From assembly GCF_003597125.1 (NCBI RefSeq), contig NZ_QYYA01000001.1, forward strand, positions 744,001 through 808,000: a stretch of 64,000 nucleotides of DNA. Direction: 5' to 3'. The notes below the pieces were generated by a model. That model saw nothing but the letters and a program-made list of their open reading frames with translations. It was not told the origin of the DNA and ran no database searches. Source of the stretch: Alcanivorax profundi. Its GTDB lineage: Bacteria; Pseudomonadota; Gammaproteobacteria; Pseudomonadales; Alcanivoracaceae. A program made the translations under genes and the position numbers. This document shows, piece by piece, positions 50,109 to 59,560 of the stretch; the stretch's first letter is position 1, and every line of letters begins with the position of its first letter.

Positions 50109-50762
50109 ATGATCAAAGTATTGGTAGTGGATGACCATGATCTCGTTCGTACCGGCATCGCAAGAATGCTGGACGAAGTAGAGGGTATCAAAGTTGTGGG
50201 TGAAGCGTGCTCCGGTGAAGAAGCCCTACAGTTAACCCGGGATGCCTGTCCGGATGTTGTACTGATGGACATCAAGATGCCGGGGATCGGTGGCCTGGAA
50301 GCCACGCGCAAGTTATTGCGTATTGATGATGGGGTTCGTGTTATTGCTGTCACCATGTGTGAAGAGGAGCCATTCCCTTCGCGGCTCATGAAAGCGGGCG
50401 CTGCTGGCTACATGACAAAGGGGGCTGATCTTGAGGAAATGGTCAGGGCAATCAAGGTCGTAATTAGCGGGCAGCGCTATATCAGCCCGGAAATTGCCCA
50501 GGCGATGGCACTCAAACCCTATGTGGGAGAGGAGGCCACGCTGCTCGACATGCTGTCCGAGAGAGAATTGCAGATCATGATGATGATCGTGAACTGCCAT
50601 AAGGTGCAGGATGTGGCAGACAAGCTATGCCTCTCGCCCAAGACCGTAAACACCTACCGTTATCGCATTTTCGACAAACTGGGTGTCTCCAGTGATGTGG
50701 AAATGGCCCTTCTTGCTGTCCGCCATGGAATGCTTGATGCGGTAGAAACGCAAGCGAGCTAA
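50109..50762 (+). CDS. gacA: GacA/UvrY-type response regulator
   Basis: LuxR/NarL-class regulator of 217 residues: receiver domain (VVDDHDLVRTGIARML, phospho-acceptor in VVLMDIKMPGIGG) and HTH domain (QDVADKLCLSPKTVNTYRYRIFDKLG). ATG 50109 is the family start. GacA, activated by GacS, turns on small RNAs that antagonise CsrA/RsmA. The gacA-uvrC-pgsA order, conserved in gammaproteobacteria, supports the assignment. Confidence 0.95.
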   Translation: MIKVLVVDDHDLVRTGIARMLDEVEGIKVVGEACSGEEALQLTRDACPDVVLMDIKMPGIGGLEATRKLLRIDDGVRVIAVTMCEEEPFPSRLMKAGAAGYMTKGADLEEMVRAIKVVISGQRYISPEIAQAMALKPYVGEEATLLDMLSERELQIMMMIVNCHKVQDVADKLCLSPKTVNTYRYRIFDKLGVSSDVEMALLAVRHGMLDAVETQAS

Positions 50763-50819
50763 AGCGACTCGGGGCTGTCACTGTTACAATTGCTCGTCTT
50801 GATCACAGGGACAGCTCCA

Positions 50820-52643
50820 TTGCCAGACTTTGATTCCAAACACTTTCTTCAGCATTGCGCCCGCAAGCCGGGTGTGTATCGCATGCTGGACGCTGAGGAG
50901 CAGGTGCTCTATGTGGGAAAGGCGAGAAACCTGCAGGCTCGCCTGAGCAGTTATTTCCAGAAGAACGTCAGCAGCGTCAAAACACGCGCCATGGTCGCCC
51001 GTATCGCTGATGTGCAGACCACAGTTACCCGTAGCGAGGCAGAAGCCCTGTTGCTGGAACAGTCTCTGATCAAGTCGATCCGCCCCCCCTATAACATTCT
51101 GCTACGGGACGATAAGAGCTACCCGTACATCCGCATTACCAGTGCGGATACGTACCCGCGCATTACCTTCCATCGAGGAACGCGCCGCAAGGGAAGCGAT
51201 TACTTTGGCCCTTACCCCAGTGGCGGAGCGGTGCGCGAGGCACTTTCACTGGTAGAAAAGGTCTTCCAGGTCCGCAATTGCTCTGACAGTTATTTCCGCA
51301 ATCGTACCCGCCCGTGCCTTCAGCACCAGATCAACCGTTGCACTGCTCCCTGTGTGGGGCTGGTCTCGCCAGAGGACTATGCCGGACAGGTGCGTATGGC
51401 GCGGGATTTTCTGGATGGCCGGAGTCGCGAAGTCGTTGACACGCTCAGTGCGCAAATGGAAGCCGCCGCCGCCGGGCTGGCCTTTGAGAAAGCCGCGCTG
51501 TTGCGAGACAAACTGGCGGCCATTCAGGCGGTACAGCAAAAGCAGGTGGCGGAGACCGGGCAGGGTGATCTGGATGTGGTAGCCATCGAGGGTCGGCACG
51601 GACTGGCGGTGCTGGATGTGTTGATGATTCGGGGCGGGCGGATACTGGGGCACCGTAATTTCCGGCCAGATACCCGCGGAGAGGAAGCGCTGCCTGAAAT
51701 CCTCGAAGCCTTTCTGTCCCAGTACTATCTGGGGGATCGCGAAGACCCGGTCAAACCCCAGGAAATCCTGTTGACGCTGCCTGTTGAGGGGGCGCCAGTG
51801 CTGCAGGAGGCGCTGACCGAACAGTGGGGGCGCAAGGTGCGGCTGGCCTGGAAGGTGCGCGGTGAGCGGGCGGCATGGTTGCAGATGGCTACCACCAACG
51901 CCCAGCAGTCGCTCGCTACAGAGCTGGCTGCCCGGGAGCATATGGAGTCTCGCTTTCTGGCGCTGGAAAGCCTTCTGGAGGCGCAAGAGCCTGTGCGCCG
52001 TATTGAGTGTTTTGACATCAGCCATACCCAGGGTGAAAAAGCGGTGGCCTCCTGTGTCGTGTTTGATCAGCAAGGGGCCAGGAAAACGGATTATCGCCAC
52101 TTCAATGTCAGCCCGGATCAGGCCGGGGACGATTATGCTGCCATCGAGGAAGCGGTGCGCCGGCGCTACCAACGTAGGCTGAAAGAGGAGGGCAGGCTAC
52201 CTGACCTGCTGCTCATTGATGGTGGCAAAGGACAGATGCAGCGAGCATGGGACGTGATGGGAGAGCTGGGTCTGCAAGGGAGAATCCGGGTGATGGGAAT
52301 TGGCAAAGGTCCCAGCCGCCGGCCGGGGTTTGAGGTCTTGTACCTACCTGATGGTCGCGAGTTCACCCCGGGGCCTTCGCATTCTGCGCTGCATTTGCTC
52401 CAGCAGGTAAGGGATGAGGCTCACCGCTTCGCACTCACCGGGCACCGGGCCCGCCGCGGCAAGGCCCGCAAGCAATCCTCTCTTGATGAAATTCCTGGTA
52501 TCGGACCGAAGCGACGCAAGGCCTTGCTAACCCACTTTGGCGGACTAAAGCAGCTAAGGAACGCCTCGGCGACGGAGCTTGCCAGGGTGCCGGGGGTGAA
52601 TACCCAGCTGGCGCAACAGATTTATGACTGGTTACATGAATAG
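50820..52643 (+). CDS. uvrC: Excinuclease ABC subunit C
   Basis: UvrC makes both incisions in nucleotide excision repair. I take the TTG at 50820 (AGGGA about 8 bases upstream; gives MPDFDSKHFLQHCARKPGVYRM), because upstream in-frame codons to 50790 are not family-like. 607 residues: GIY-YIG nuclease (GVYRM ... VLYVGKARNLQARLSSYF), the UVR motif near 205 (AAAAGLAFEKAALLRDKLA), the RNaseH-like domain (IECFDISHTQGEKAVAS; LLLIDGGKGQ) and C-terminal HhH repeats. Confidence 0.95.
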   Translation: MPDFDSKHFLQHCARKPGVYRMLDAEEQVLYVGKARNLQARLSSYFQKNVSSVKTRAMVARIADVQTTVTRSEAEALLLEQSLIKSIRPPYNILLRDDKSYPYIRITSADTYPRITFHRGTRRKGSDYFGPYPSGGAVREALSLVEKVFQVRNCSDSYFRNRTRPCLQHQINRCTAPCVGLVSPEDYAGQVRMARDFLDGRSREVVDTLSAQMEAAAAGLAFEKAALLRDKLAAIQAVQQKQVAETGQGDLDVVAIEGRHGLAVLDVLMIRGGRILGHRNFRPDTRGEEALPEILEAFLSQYYLGDREDPVKPQEILLTLPVEGAPVLQEALTEQWGRKVRLAWKVRGERAAWLQMATTNAQQSLATELAAREHMESRFLALESLLEAQEPVRRIECFDISHTQGEKAVASCVVFDQQGARKTDYRHFNVSPDQAGDDYAAIEEAVRRRYQRRLKEEGRLPDLLLIDGGKGQMQRAWDVMGELGLQGRIRVMGIGKGPSRRPGFEVLYLPDGREFTPGPSHSALHLLQQVRDEAHRFALTGHRARRGKARKQSSLDEIPGIGPKRRKALLTHFGGLKQLRNASATELARVPGVNTQLAQQIYDWLHE

Positions 52644-52745
52644 CGCCTTGTTTGAGCCCGGATATCTTTGGCAACAAAAAATCTCCCATGAGGGACGTGC
52701 TGCTTTTCGTTATACTGTTCGCTTAGTCCACAAGCGGTAGGTCAC

Positions 52746-53351
52746 ATGCAGCAGAAGAACCCGGTCCTGAATTTGCCCAATATCCTTACCCTGATTCGTG
52801 TGGTGGCAATTCCCGTCCTGGTGCTGGTGTTCTACCTTCCGTTCAAGTGGAGTGACCTTTGTGCGGCGTTACTGTTTCTGGCCGCGGGCATCACCGACTG
52901 GCTGGATGGCTATCTCGCGCGCAAACTGAACCAGACCAGCCCGTTTGGCGCCTTCCTGGATCCTGTAGCTGACAAGCTCATCGTTGCAGTTGCGCTGGTC
53001 ATGCTGGTACAGGTGCATGCCACTGCATGGCTGGCCGTGCCGGCGATGGTGATTGTGTCACGCGAAATTACTGTCTCTGCGCTGCGTGAGTGGATGGCAG
53101 AGCTTGGGAAGCGTTCCCGGGTTGCGGTCAGCCAGCTTGGAAAGATCAAGACGGTGACACAAATGACAGCCATTACCTTGCTGCTGGCACAGAAACCGGG
53201 TTTCGATCTGGCGGGAGATATTGTGATGACCCCCTGGTTGTGGTTGAGCTACGGCCTGCTTTATCTTGCTACGGCATTGACCCTGTGGTCCATGCTTGCG
53301 TATCTGCGTGCTGCAGCACCAGAATTGCTCAAAAGTCAGTCAAAGTCCTGA
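52746..53351 (+). CDS. pgsA: CDP-diacylglycerol--glycerol-3-phosphate 3-phosphatidyltransferase
   Basis: PgsA makes phosphatidylglycerophosphate. The 201-residue membrane protein carries the CDP-alcohol phosphotransferase motif DWLDGYLARKLNQ ... GAFLDPVADKL (DG-x2-AR-x8-G-x3-D-x3-D). ATG 52746 (MQQKNPVLNLPNILTLIR) is typical. It follows uvrC by 102 bases that include a TATACT hexamer at 52711-52716. Confidence 0.96.
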   Translation: MQQKNPVLNLPNILTLIRVVAIPVLVLVFYLPFKWSDLCAALLFLAAGITDWLDGYLARKLNQTSPFGAFLDPVADKLIVAVALVMLVQVHATAWLAVPAMVIVSREITVSALREWMAELGKRSRVAVSQLGKIKTVTQMTAITLLLAQKPGFDLAGDIVMTPWLWLSYGLLYLATALTLWSMLAYLRAAAPELLKSQSKS

Positions 53352-53379
53352 AAAACCAGAAAAAATGCCATTTCGCGGG

Positions 53380-53407
53380 TTGACACTATAAGGCGGATGG
53401 GTAGAAT
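53380..53407 (+). promoter_or_regulatory. Strong sigma-70 promoter of the tRNA Gly-Cys-Leu cluster
   Basis: TTGACA (53380-53385), 16-base spacer, TAGAAT (53402-53407), about 48 bases before tRNA-Gly and just after pgsA. The perfect -35 fits a stable RNA promoter. Confidence 0.85.
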
Positions 53408-53454
53408 TCTTCACCGCAACGAGGCACAGTGTTACGTCAGTCTTGTCGCACAAT

Positions 53455-53530
<76 letters not shown>

Positions 53531-53540
53531 GATTCCAGAG

Positions 53541-53565
53541 AACCTCGGCGTTGCCGAGGTTTTTT
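53541..53565 (+). terminator. Intrinsic terminator between tRNA-Gly and tRNA-Cys
   Basis: Perfect arms AACCTCGGC / GCCGAGGTT, 3-base loop GTT, and TTTTTT. It lies only 10 bases after the tRNA-Gly CCA, and just 17 bases before tRNA-Cys, so it divides the cluster. Confidence 0.88.
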
Positions 53566-53582
53566 CTTGGTAGACAGTTTAA

Positions 53583-53656
53583 GGCGCGGTGGCAGAGTGG
53601 TTATGCAGCGGACTGCAACTCCGTGTACGCCGGTTCGATTCCGACCCGCGCCTCCA
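53583..53656 (+). tRNA. tRNA-Cys (anticodon GCA)
   Basis: 74 bases with encoded CCA. Acceptor GGCGCGG / CCGCGCC pairs; the anticodon loop is CTGCAAC and the T-loop GTTCGATTC. Confidence 0.96.
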
Positions 53657-53678
53657 ATCATCGACCTGCACGGTCACC

Positions 53679-53764
53679 GCCCGGGTGGCGAAATTGGTAG
53701 ACGCAACGGACTTAAAATCCGTTGACCTTTGGTCGTGCGGGTTCAAGTCCCGCCCCGGGCACCA
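53679..53764 (+). tRNA. tRNA-Leu (anticodon TAA)
   Basis: 86 bases with encoded CCA. Acceptor GCCCGGG / CCCGGGC; anticodon loop CTTAAAA; long variable arm (TGACCTTTGGTCGT); T-loop GTTCAAGTC. The order Gly-Cys-Leu downstream of pgsA is as in E. coli. Confidence 0.96.
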
Positions 53765-53933
53765 ACTCCCGTTATCCTCCCAACCGTTAATCCTGTGAAA
53801 TCAAGCAGATGGGCCTTCTTGTTAATGGGCTTTATTGCCGCATTGGTCCGGTTTCTGTTAGCCTCATTCTTTTGTCTTAGCCCTTTTGCAGGGCACTGAA
53901 AACAAAAAGCCGGAAAGGCAAGAGGGCTCTCTG

Positions 53934-56900
53934 ATGAACTGGTTCCAGAACCTGTCCGTGCGGCTGAAGATTTTGTCTGTAGCCGGACTGGGTATTGCGT
54001 TATTTCTGGTCTATGCCGTTTACAGCTTTTATATCGCTGAAACGAATATCAATAACCTCAAACGCATAGAAAAACAGGATTTCCCTGTCCTCGAGCTGGT
54101 GAATGCCAATAACGTGGACTTCATTGCCATCAGTGAGTCCTTTATCGCTGCCATCAGCCAGGCAGACCCGGATTTATTACAGGAAGCACGGAGTCGGGCC
54201 AGCGAATTCCTGCGCCGGCTTGATGCCATCCGGGCGACTGATTCCGAACTTGCCGGTAGCGTTGACCGCCTTCAGCGTAGCTTCAAGTCATACATTGATG
54301 AGGCAGGGGAATTGGCAAAAGCCCTCATTGAAGGGGATGGCGCCGGTGATGATCTCTACCAGCGCATTACTCAGGTTCGGCAATTACAGGATGATTACGA
54401 GGCGGAACAAAAAGCTTTTGAGGGGCAACGCTATTCCGCTTTTCGTGAGACCCTGAATACCAGTCGGGCGGACAATCTTGGCACCCAGAAAATTGGTCTT
54501 CTTCTCGGTGCAATTTCTTTTGTCATGCTTGCGTTGATTGCCTTGCGCGTTACCCGATCCATTACCCGCCCGCTAGAGGGGGCTGTGATTGCCGCAGACC
54601 ACATTGCCGATGGCAAATGGGATACCGAGATCAGAGAGGGTGGCCGTGATGAGACCGGTTTGCTACTCAACGCCATCCGAAAAATGCGCGATGCACTGGT
54701 TATACGCAACCAGGAAGACCGACGCCAGGAAACCATCAAGAACCATCTGGCGGAGCTCAACAACCGTATGCGCGGTGAGATGAGTTACCAGCAGCTGGGC
54801 AACAACATGCTCAGCTTTTTAGTGCCTGTACTGGAGGCTCAAGTCGGCGCCTTTTACAGTTTCGATCCCGATGCTCAGCAGTTAAGCCTGAGTAGCTCCT
54901 ATGCAATGCAACGCCGTAAACATCTGGCTAACCAGTTTCGGCTTGGCGAATCTCTGGTTGGCCAGGCGGGGCTAGAGCGTAAGACAATTCTGCTGGAATC
55001 CGTTCCTGATGATTATATCAGTATCGCTTCTGGAACCGGCAAAGGGCAGGCCAGCAATGTGATTGTCATGCCTGTCGTGCACGAAGAAGAATTGAAAGGT
55101 GTGCTCGAGATCGGTGCTTTCCGCACCTTCAGCAATGATGATCTTGCCTTTCTTGAACAGTGCTCCGAGGTGATCGCAATTTCTGTAAGCAGCGTGTTGA
55201 GCCGAGTGAAACTCGGTGAAATGCTCGAGCAGACACGTGAACAAGCTGAGGCCCTCGAGAAACAGAAAGAGGAAATGGCGCAGGTCAATACCGATCTGGA
55301 AGAGCAGGCCATGGAACTGGCCGCATCAGAATCGCGCTTGCAGCAACAACAGGAGGAGCTGAAGGCGATAAACGAAGAGCTCGAGTCCCAAACCCAGGCA
55401 CTTCGTGCCTCTGAAGAGAGCTTGCAAGCCCAACAGGAAGAACTTCGTGTCACCAATGAAGAACTGGAAGCCCAGGCGAGATTGTTGACAGAGCAAAAGA
55501 CAGAAATGGCGCAGAAAAATGATGAGCTGGAGCTGCTGCGCCATGAACTGGAAGACAAGATCAGAGAGCTGGAGCTGTCCTCCAAGTACAAATCTGAATT
55601 CCTTTCTACCATGAGCCATGAGCTGCGTACGCCGCTCAACTCGATCCTGATTCTTTCCAATGCACTGAGCCAGAACAAGAAAGGGAATCTGGAAGAGAAG
55701 CAAATTGAGCACGCTCAGGTAATTCACTCTGCGGGCGCCGACCTGCTCAGCCTGATCAACGACATCCTCGATATTTCAAAGATCGAAGAAGGCAAGATGG
55801 ACGTGGTGATTGATGACTTGTCACCCACCGAAATCGGCGAACATTTCCGCCGCCATTTCGCCCACGTGGCTGAAAGTCGCGGGTTGGATTTCCATGTGGA
55901 ACTTGGGGAAAATCTCCCCAGCCATTTTTATACTGACCGACAACGGTTGGAACAGATCATCAAGAATCTGCTCTCCAACGCCCTCAAGTTCACTGAGCAT
56001 GGTTCGGTAACCTTCAGTATTACCCGTCCCGTTGAGGGCGACACCCTGCCTTCAAGAAGCCTGAATCCGGCCGAAACTCTCAGGTTTGCGGTAACAGATA
56101 CGGGGGCGGGTATCCCTGAGGACAAGCAGAAGCTTATCTTCGAAGCATTCCAGCAAGCAGATGGTACCACCAGCCGTAAGTACGGTGGCACAGGCCTTGG
56201 CCTGACTATATCCCGTGAGCTTGCGCGCCTGCTGGGGGGAGAAATCAGCTTGTACAGTGAAGGAGAGGGTACCGGTTCAACCTTCATGCTTTTCATCCCT
56301 GAAGGCTCGGCGGAGTCCTTGGTCACTACCGAGAATGGCGATGACGCGGACATCGGCGACAATGCCGAGGCCCACACCGCGTCTATGGTGCCGATGGGTG
56401 AGGCAGATGATGACTTCGTAGTGCGTGAGAAAACGGTCCTGATTGTCGAAGACGATATCGAATTCTCCAGTGTTCTGGTGGACCTTGCTGCTGACTACGG
56501 GTTGGAGGCTCATGTGTGCCATGACGGAGAGGCCGGTCTGGATTACGCCAGCCATTACCGCCCCAGTGCCATTATCCTCGATATTGGCCTGCCTGGCATT
56601 GATGGCTGGGAGGTCATGGAGGCATTGAAGGCGGATCCCCGCACTCAGGATATTCCGGTGCACTTCCTGTCCGGTCGTGACGAGCGCAAAAAAGCGCTTG
56701 ATCTTGGTGCGCTCGATTTGCTGACCAAGCCAGTTAACCAGAATGATATTCTCGCCGCGTTCGCCAAAATTGAAGGCGCGATTGAAAAAAATGTGCGTCG
56801 TTTACTGGTGGTTGAAGACAGTGAAATCCAGCATGAGAGCATCCGCGAACTGTTTGATCAGAAAGGGGTGGAAATTACTGCCGCCACCAGTGGTCAGGAG

Positions 56901-57599
56901 GCGCTGGAAGCGCTGCGCGAGACAGTTTTTGACTGCATGATCCTCGATCTTACCTTGCCTGACATGAGTGGTTTTGAACTGCTTGAAACCGTGAATGGCA
57001 GCGACGAATACGATAGCGTCCCTGTGGTTATCTATACAGGCAAGGACCTTACACGTGAGGAAGAAGCACGGCTGCGCAAGCATGCTGATCGCATCATTCT
57101 TAAGACGGAGCGCTCCCATGAGCGCCTGCTTAATGAAGCATCTCTATTCTTGCACTGGCTGGAGTCGACCCTACCGTCTGCCAGGCGACCGGCCGCTGAG
57201 AGTATCGATCACCGGGATGATATTTTCGAAGGTAAGCAACTGCTGCTGGTGGATGATGACATGCGCAATATTTATGCGCTTTCCGCTCAGCTAGAGGAAC
57301 TGGGCTTTGACATCACCATCGCCAATAATGGGCGAGAATCCCTGGAGGCGCTGGATGCCAATCCTGATATCGATATCGTGCTGATGGATATCATGATGCC
57401 CGAGATGGACGGCTATGAGGCCATGGGTCATATTCGTGATCAGGCGAGATTCAAGAAATTGCCAATTCTGGCCCTTACGGCCAAGGCAATGAAGGACGAT
57501 CGTGCTAAATGTATTGATGCGGGAGCGAATGATTACTGCTCCAAACCCATTGATATGACGAAATTGACTTCTTTGCTGCGTGTCTGGCTGCATAAGTAG
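53934..57599 (+). CDS. Hybrid sensor histidine kinase with HAMP, GAF and three receiver domains
   Basis: ATG 53934 has AGAGGG 8 bases upstream. The 1221-residue protein has TM1 (about 13-33), a periplasmic helical sensor region, TM2 (186-205), HAMP (to 260), GAF (290-430), a long coiled coil rich in Gln/Glu (430-555), HisKA with phospho-acceptor His in MSHELRTPLNS (560), HATPase (N box NLLSNALKF; GTGLGLTIS) to 790, then REC1 (phospho-acceptor Asp in ILDIGLPGIDG, 880), REC2 (ILDLTLPDMSG, 1002) and REC3 (LMDIMMPEMDG, 1149). It is first in a cheR-like/RR/cheB-like cluster. The signal is unknown. Confidence 0.93.
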   Translation: MNWFQNLSVRLKILSVAGLGIALFLVYAVYSFYIAETNINNLKRIEKQDFPVLELVNANNVDFIAISESFIAAISQADPDLLQEARSRASEFLRRLDAIRATDSELAGSVDRLQRSFKSYIDEAGELAKALIEGDGAGDDLYQRITQVRQLQDDYEAEQKAFEGQRYSAFRETLNTSRADNLGTQKIGLLLGAISFVMLALIALRVTRSITRPLEGAVIAADHIADGKWDTEIREGGRDETGLLLNAIRKMRDALVIRNQEDRRQETIKNHLAELNNRMRGEMSYQQLGNNMLSFLVPVLEAQVGAFYSFDPDAQQLSLSSSYAMQRRKHLANQFRLGESLVGQAGLERKTILLESVPDDYISIASGTGKGQASNVIVMPVVHEEELKGVLEIGAFRTFSNDDLAFLEQCSEVIAISVSSVLSRVKLGEMLEQTREQAEALEKQKEEMAQVNTDLEEQAMELAASESRLQQQQEELKAINEELESQTQALRASEESLQAQQEELRVTNEELEAQARLLTEQKTEMAQKNDELELLRHELEDKIRELELSSKYKSEFLSTMSHELRTPLNSILILSNALSQNKKGNLEEKQIEHAQVIHSAGADLLSLINDILDISKIEEGKMDVVIDDLSPTEIGEHFRRHFAHVAESRGLDFHVELGENLPSHFYTDRQRLEQIIKNLLSNALKFTEHGSVTFSITRPVEGDTLPSRSLNPAETLRFAVTDTGAGIPEDKQKLIFEAFQQADGTTSRKYGGTGLGLTISRELARLLGGEISLYSEGEGTGSTFMLFIPEGSAESLVTTENGDDADIGDNAEAHTASMVPMGEADDDFVVREKTVLIVEDDIEFSSVLVDLAADYGLEAHVCHDGEAGLDYASHYRPSAIILDIGLPGIDGWEVMEALKADPRTQDIPVHFLSGRDERKKALDLGALDLLTKPVNQNDILAAFAKIEGAIEKNVRRLLVVEDSEIQHESIRELFDQKGVEITAATSGQEALEALRETVFDCMILDLTLPDMSGFELLETVNGSDEYDSVPVVIYTGKDLTREEEARLRKHADRIILKTERSHERLLNEASLFLHWLESTLPSARRPAAESIDHRDDIFEGKQLLLVDDDMRNIYALSAQLEELGFDITIANNGRESLEALDANPDIDIVLMDIMMPEMDGYEAMGHIRDQARFKKLPILALTAKAMKDDRAKCIDAGANDYCSKPIDMTKLTSLLRVWLHK

Positions 57600-57615
57600 C
57601 TTGCGGGAGTAGACA

Positions 57616-58479
57616 ATGGCGGAGCATCTGCCCATTACGGACGAGGATATCGATGTTGAAGACATCGAAATCCGCCTGCTGCTGGAAGCGATCTTCCAGA
57701 TGTACGGCTATGACTTCCGCTCATACAGCAAAGCGTCTCTGCGTCGACGCGTCCTGCACCGGCTTACCATGTCCGGACTCTCATCGATCATGGAAATGAC
57801 CGACAAGGTATTAAGGGACCGGCCATTCTTTGTGACGCTCCTCAACGACCTGACTGTTAATGTCACGGAAATGTACCGTGATCCGGAGTTTTACCGTGCC
57901 TTTCGGGAAGACGTTGTGCCGGTGCTGAAAACGTTTCCGTTCATCAAAATCTGGCATGCGGGCTGCTCGACAGGCGAAGAAATCTATTCCATGGCTATCC
58001 TTCTTGAAGAAGAAGGGCTGTATGACAGGGCCATGATATACGCGACGGACATTGACAAGAATGTACTGGCCGCTGCCAAGAAGGGAATTTATTCAATCGA
58101 AGCAGTAAAACAGTACGGTGATAATTACCGGCGCGCTGGTGGCCGGCATTCATTATCGGACTACTTCACCGCTCGCTATGACAGCGTGATTATGGACCAG
58201 CGCCTGAAACGCAACATCGTCTTCGCGGACCATGATCTCGCTACGGACCAAGTGTTTGGCGAAATGCACGTCATTCTGTGTCGCAATGTCTTGATCTATT
58301 TTGACCGTGCCTTGCAGGGCCGGGTAATACGATTGTTCAGCGAAAGCCTCGATCTGGGCGGCTACCTGTGTCTCGGCACCAAGGAAAGCTTGCGGTTTAC
58401 CGGGGAAGAAGAGGCATTCGATGTGATAAACACATCCTTGCGGATTTTCCGCAAGCGTCAACTCCAACATTTGCAATGA
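57616..58479 (+). CDS. CheR-type protein-glutamate methyltransferase
   Basis: CheR uses SAM to methylate glutamates of receptors. The 287-residue protein has the short N-terminal helical domain (LLEAIFQMYGYDFRSYSKASLRRR) and the catalytic domain with IWHAGCSTGEEIYSMA, YATDIDKNVLAAAKKGIY and VILCRNVLIYFDRALQ. It starts 17 bases after the hybrid kinase. There is no chemoreceptor or cheA/cheW nearby, so its target may be the coiled coil of the kinase, as proposed for similar kinase-CheR-CheB clusters. Confidence 0.93.
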   Translation: MAEHLPITDEDIDVEDIEIRLLLEAIFQMYGYDFRSYSKASLRRRVLHRLTMSGLSSIMEMTDKVLRDRPFFVTLLNDLTVNVTEMYRDPEFYRAFREDVVPVLKTFPFIKIWHAGCSTGEEIYSMAILLEEEGLYDRAMIYATDIDKNVLAAAKKGIYSIEAVKQYGDNYRRAGGRHSLSDYFTARYDSVIMDQRLKRNIVFADHDLATDQVFGEMHVILCRNVLIYFDRALQGRVIRLFSESLDLGGYLCLGTKESLRFTGEEEAFDVINTSLRIFRKRQLQHLQ

Positions 58480-58492
58480 TTAGAGAAAGGTA

Positions 58493-58975
58493 ATGATCGA
58501 GCAGAAACTGCTATTAGTGGATGACCAACCTGCCAATCTGGTATCGCTGGAAGCGATTCTGGAAGGGGAAGGCCGTACGCTGATAAAGGCCCACTCAGGC
58601 CAGGAAGCACTCAAGATTCTGCTCAAGGAAGATATTTCACTTGTTTTGCTGGATGTACAGATGCCGGGTATGGATGGATTTGAGGTGGCGGAGCTTATGC
58701 GTCAGCGAAAAGACACCCAGACGATACCGATTATCTTTGTGACTGCCATCAGCAAGGAAAAGAAATATGTTTTCAAGGGCTATCAGGCCGGTGCTGTGGA
58801 CTATCTGTTTAAGCCACTTGACCCCCTTATCCTCAAGAGCAAGGTTGATTTTTTTCTTGGTCTGGACCGTCAACGTAAGGAGCTGCAGGAAAAATTGAAG
58901 CAGGCGCAGGCACACCGGGCAGCCTATGAGGCTGGCAAGACTCCGCGCAGTGGAGGCGATGACACCACATCGTGA
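58493..58975 (+). CDS. Single-receiver response regulator with C-terminal helix
   Basis: 160-residue protein: receiver domain (LLLVDDQPANLVSLEAIL; phospho-acceptor in [21 protein letters not shown]; switch Lys in YLFKPLDP) followed by a coiled-coil tail (DRQRKELQEKLKQAQAHRAAYEAGK) without a recognised output. It may act as a phosphate shuttle or bind a partner. Its first 140 residues closely resemble the receiver of the REC-PAS-PilZ gene two genes further on, suggesting duplication. The stop overlaps the CheB-like start. Confidence 0.9.
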   Translation: MIEQKLLLVDDQPANLVSLEAILEGEGRTLIKAHSGQEALKILLKEDISLVLLDVQMPGMDGFEVAELMRQRKDTQTIPIIFVTAISKEKKYVFKGYQAGAVDYLFKPLDPLILKSKVDFFLGLDRQRKELQEKLKQAQAHRAAYEAGKTPRSGGDDTTS

Positions 58976-59553
58976 TAGAGCAGATGGGGCCAGTAAAGGC
59001 AATCGTGATGGGCGCTTCATGGGGAGGATTGAATGCCTATACCCAGATTCTGTCCGCCTTGCCGTCCCGGTTTCCCGCTGCCATTTTACTGGTACAGCAC
59101 CAGCATGCGAGTGCGGAGAACCGTCTGCCCTGGTTGTTGGCCCGCTATTGTGCGCTGCCGGTAATTGCGCCTGAAGACAAGGAGGTTATTCTCCCGGGCC
59201 ACGTTTATGTCGCTCCCCCGGGGTATCATATGCTCGTGAATGAGGACGAAACGCTGGCCTTTTCTGTTGGTCGGCCCGTACACTTTTCACGGCCTGCTGT
59301 TGATGAACTGTTTTTTTCCGCGGGGGCGGTATACGGTCGGCATCTTGCAGCAGTCATCCTGACCGGGGCTAATGAAGATGGCGCTGCCGGGATTGAATAT
59401 ATACATCGGCGCGGTGGCTATACCATAGCCCAGTCGTCAGTAAGTGCTGAAGCACCGACAATGCCCGAATCGGCAGTAAAAACAGGTGCGGTTTCAAGGG
59501 TGCTTGATCTCGAAGCAATTGGCCCATTTTTGGCTGAAAAGGTTGCAGGGTAG
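58972..59553 (+). CDS. CheB-type methylesterase, catalytic domain only
   Basis: GTG 58972 overlaps the previous stop (GTGA). The 193-residue protein is the CheB catalytic domain without a receiver: Ser in GASWGGLNAY, His in LVQHQHAS and Asp in LTGANEDGAAG, the Ser-His-Asp triad. VYVAPPGYHMLV is a family landmark. Unlike chemotaxis CheB it cannot be phosphorylated on its own; the adjacent receiver protein may regulate it. Confidence 0.9.
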   Translation: MIEQMGPVKAIVMGASWGGLNAYTQILSALPSRFPAAILLVQHQHASAENRLPWLLARYCALPVIAPEDKEVILPGHVYVAPPGYHMLVNEDETLAFSVGRPVHFSRPAVDELFFSAGAVYGRHLAAVILTGANEDGAAGIEYIHRRGGYTIAQSSVSAEAPTMPESAVKTGAVSRVLDLEAIGPFLAEKVAG

Positions 59554-59560
59554 TAAACCA